Below are positions 63,640-64,000 of a stretch of 64,000 nucleotides of DNA, one piece after another. The DNA is from Sinotaia quadrata. Lineage: Eukaryota > Mollusca > Gastropoda > Architaenioglossa > Viviparidae. The notes beneath the pieces are model-generated. The model worked only from the letters and a program-made list of their open reading frames with translations, was not told the origin of the DNA and ran no database searches. The first letter of the stretch is position 1. Every line of letters begins with the position of its first letter. A program made the translations under genes and the position numbers. The DNA is taken from positions 38,849,379 to 38,913,378 of the forward strand of contig CM054182.1 in the NCBI GenBank assembly GCA_028829895.1, in the 5' to 3' direction.

Positions 63640-64000
63640 GAAGGCCAGTACAAACTTGATTTGTTATTACACGTCATACATTTGTTAAAGGCCAGAATAA
63701 ATGTGATTTCTCATTACATGGCAAACTTTTGTTCAAAGCCAGTATAAATATGATTTGTCATTACATGGCAAACTTTTTTTTGAAAGCCAGTATAAATGTG
63801 ATTTGTCATTACACGGCAAACGTTTGTTCAACCAAGTATAAATGTGATTTGTCATTACACGGCAAACGTTTGTTCAACCAAGTATAAATGTGATTTGTCA
63901 TTACACGGCAAACGTTTGTTCAACCAAGTATAAATGTGATTTGTCATTACACGGCAAACGTTTGTTCAACCAAGTATAAATGTGATTTGTCATTACACGG
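63640..64000. repeat. About 46-bp tandem array running off the right edge
   Basis: Unit GTTTGTTCAACCAAGTATAA then ATGTGATTTGTCATTACACG. Copies become identical toward the window end, so the array continues. Confidence 0.93.

Larger units (their letters stand above)
59806..63640. other. Upstream of SP2, no gene recognised
   Basis: Apart from the listed arrays, no exon, RNA gene or transposon was identified on either strand. The 87-codon plus-strand frame at 62877 has no recognisable motif. A GGCGGT...ACCGCC hairpin lies near 60980. Confidence 0.5.

Overview
This is AT-rich, intron-rich animal DNA. Coding sequence is confined to short exons with GT-AG splice sites, separated by kilobase introns that are largely tandem repeats. 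The gene content (a protocadherin-15-like cadherin and two chymotrypsin-fold proteases), the gypsy and non-LTR retrotransposon remnants and the many microsatellites suggest an invertebrate, probably a mollusc; the clade is inference. Most long open reading frames here are repeat artefacts. The real genes are visible only as exons, and all lie on the minus strand.

Layout by coordinate. (1) 504-16555 holds eleven exons of a protocadherin-15-like cadherin. They cover part of EC1 through EC4. The 3' end runs off the left edge and the 5' end was not found. (2) 25084-36897 holds SP1, an S1A serine-protease-like gene with six exons found and no last exon recognised. (3) 37-44 kb is a repeat-filled spacer carrying a non-LTR retrotransposon remnant. 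(4) 44121-59487 holds SP2, the complete tandem paralogue of SP1: seven exons, 281 codons before the stop. (5) 59.5-64 kb has no recognisable gene.

SP1 and SP2 share intron phases and, for three internal exons, exact exon lengths, so they are tandem duplicates. SP2 keeps the whole catalytic triad (H84, D133, S230) and an Asp in the S1 pocket. SP1 has Gln for the His and Asn for the Asp, keeps the Ser, and has Ser in the pocket. SP1 therefore looks like a catalytically dead secreted homologue beside an active trypsin-like enzyme.

The most unusual pattern is that several intronic tandem arrays are built from the adjacent 5' splice-donor junction. In one cadherin intron the 70-bp unit contains the last 47 nt of the exon plus the donor. 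In SP1 intron 3 the 30-bp unit contains the last 19 nt of the exon plus the donor. SP1 intron 6 and SP2 intron 3 have arrays seeded at the donor, and SP2 intron 5 has a donor dimer. Further arrays start within about 30 bp of other donors.

Other mobile DNA: a degenerate Ty3/gypsy pol fragment with an internal duplication (3515-4130), a putative LTR bounded by TG...CA beside a tRNA-Pro-type primer-binding site (9768-11360), a non-LTR ORF2 C-terminal remnant (37930-38285), a pair of dispersed repeats near 2.4 and 8.4 kb, and a perfect 24-bp inverted repeat (20906-20981). Repeat coordinates and unit lengths were counted by eye and are approximate unless exon boundaries are given.
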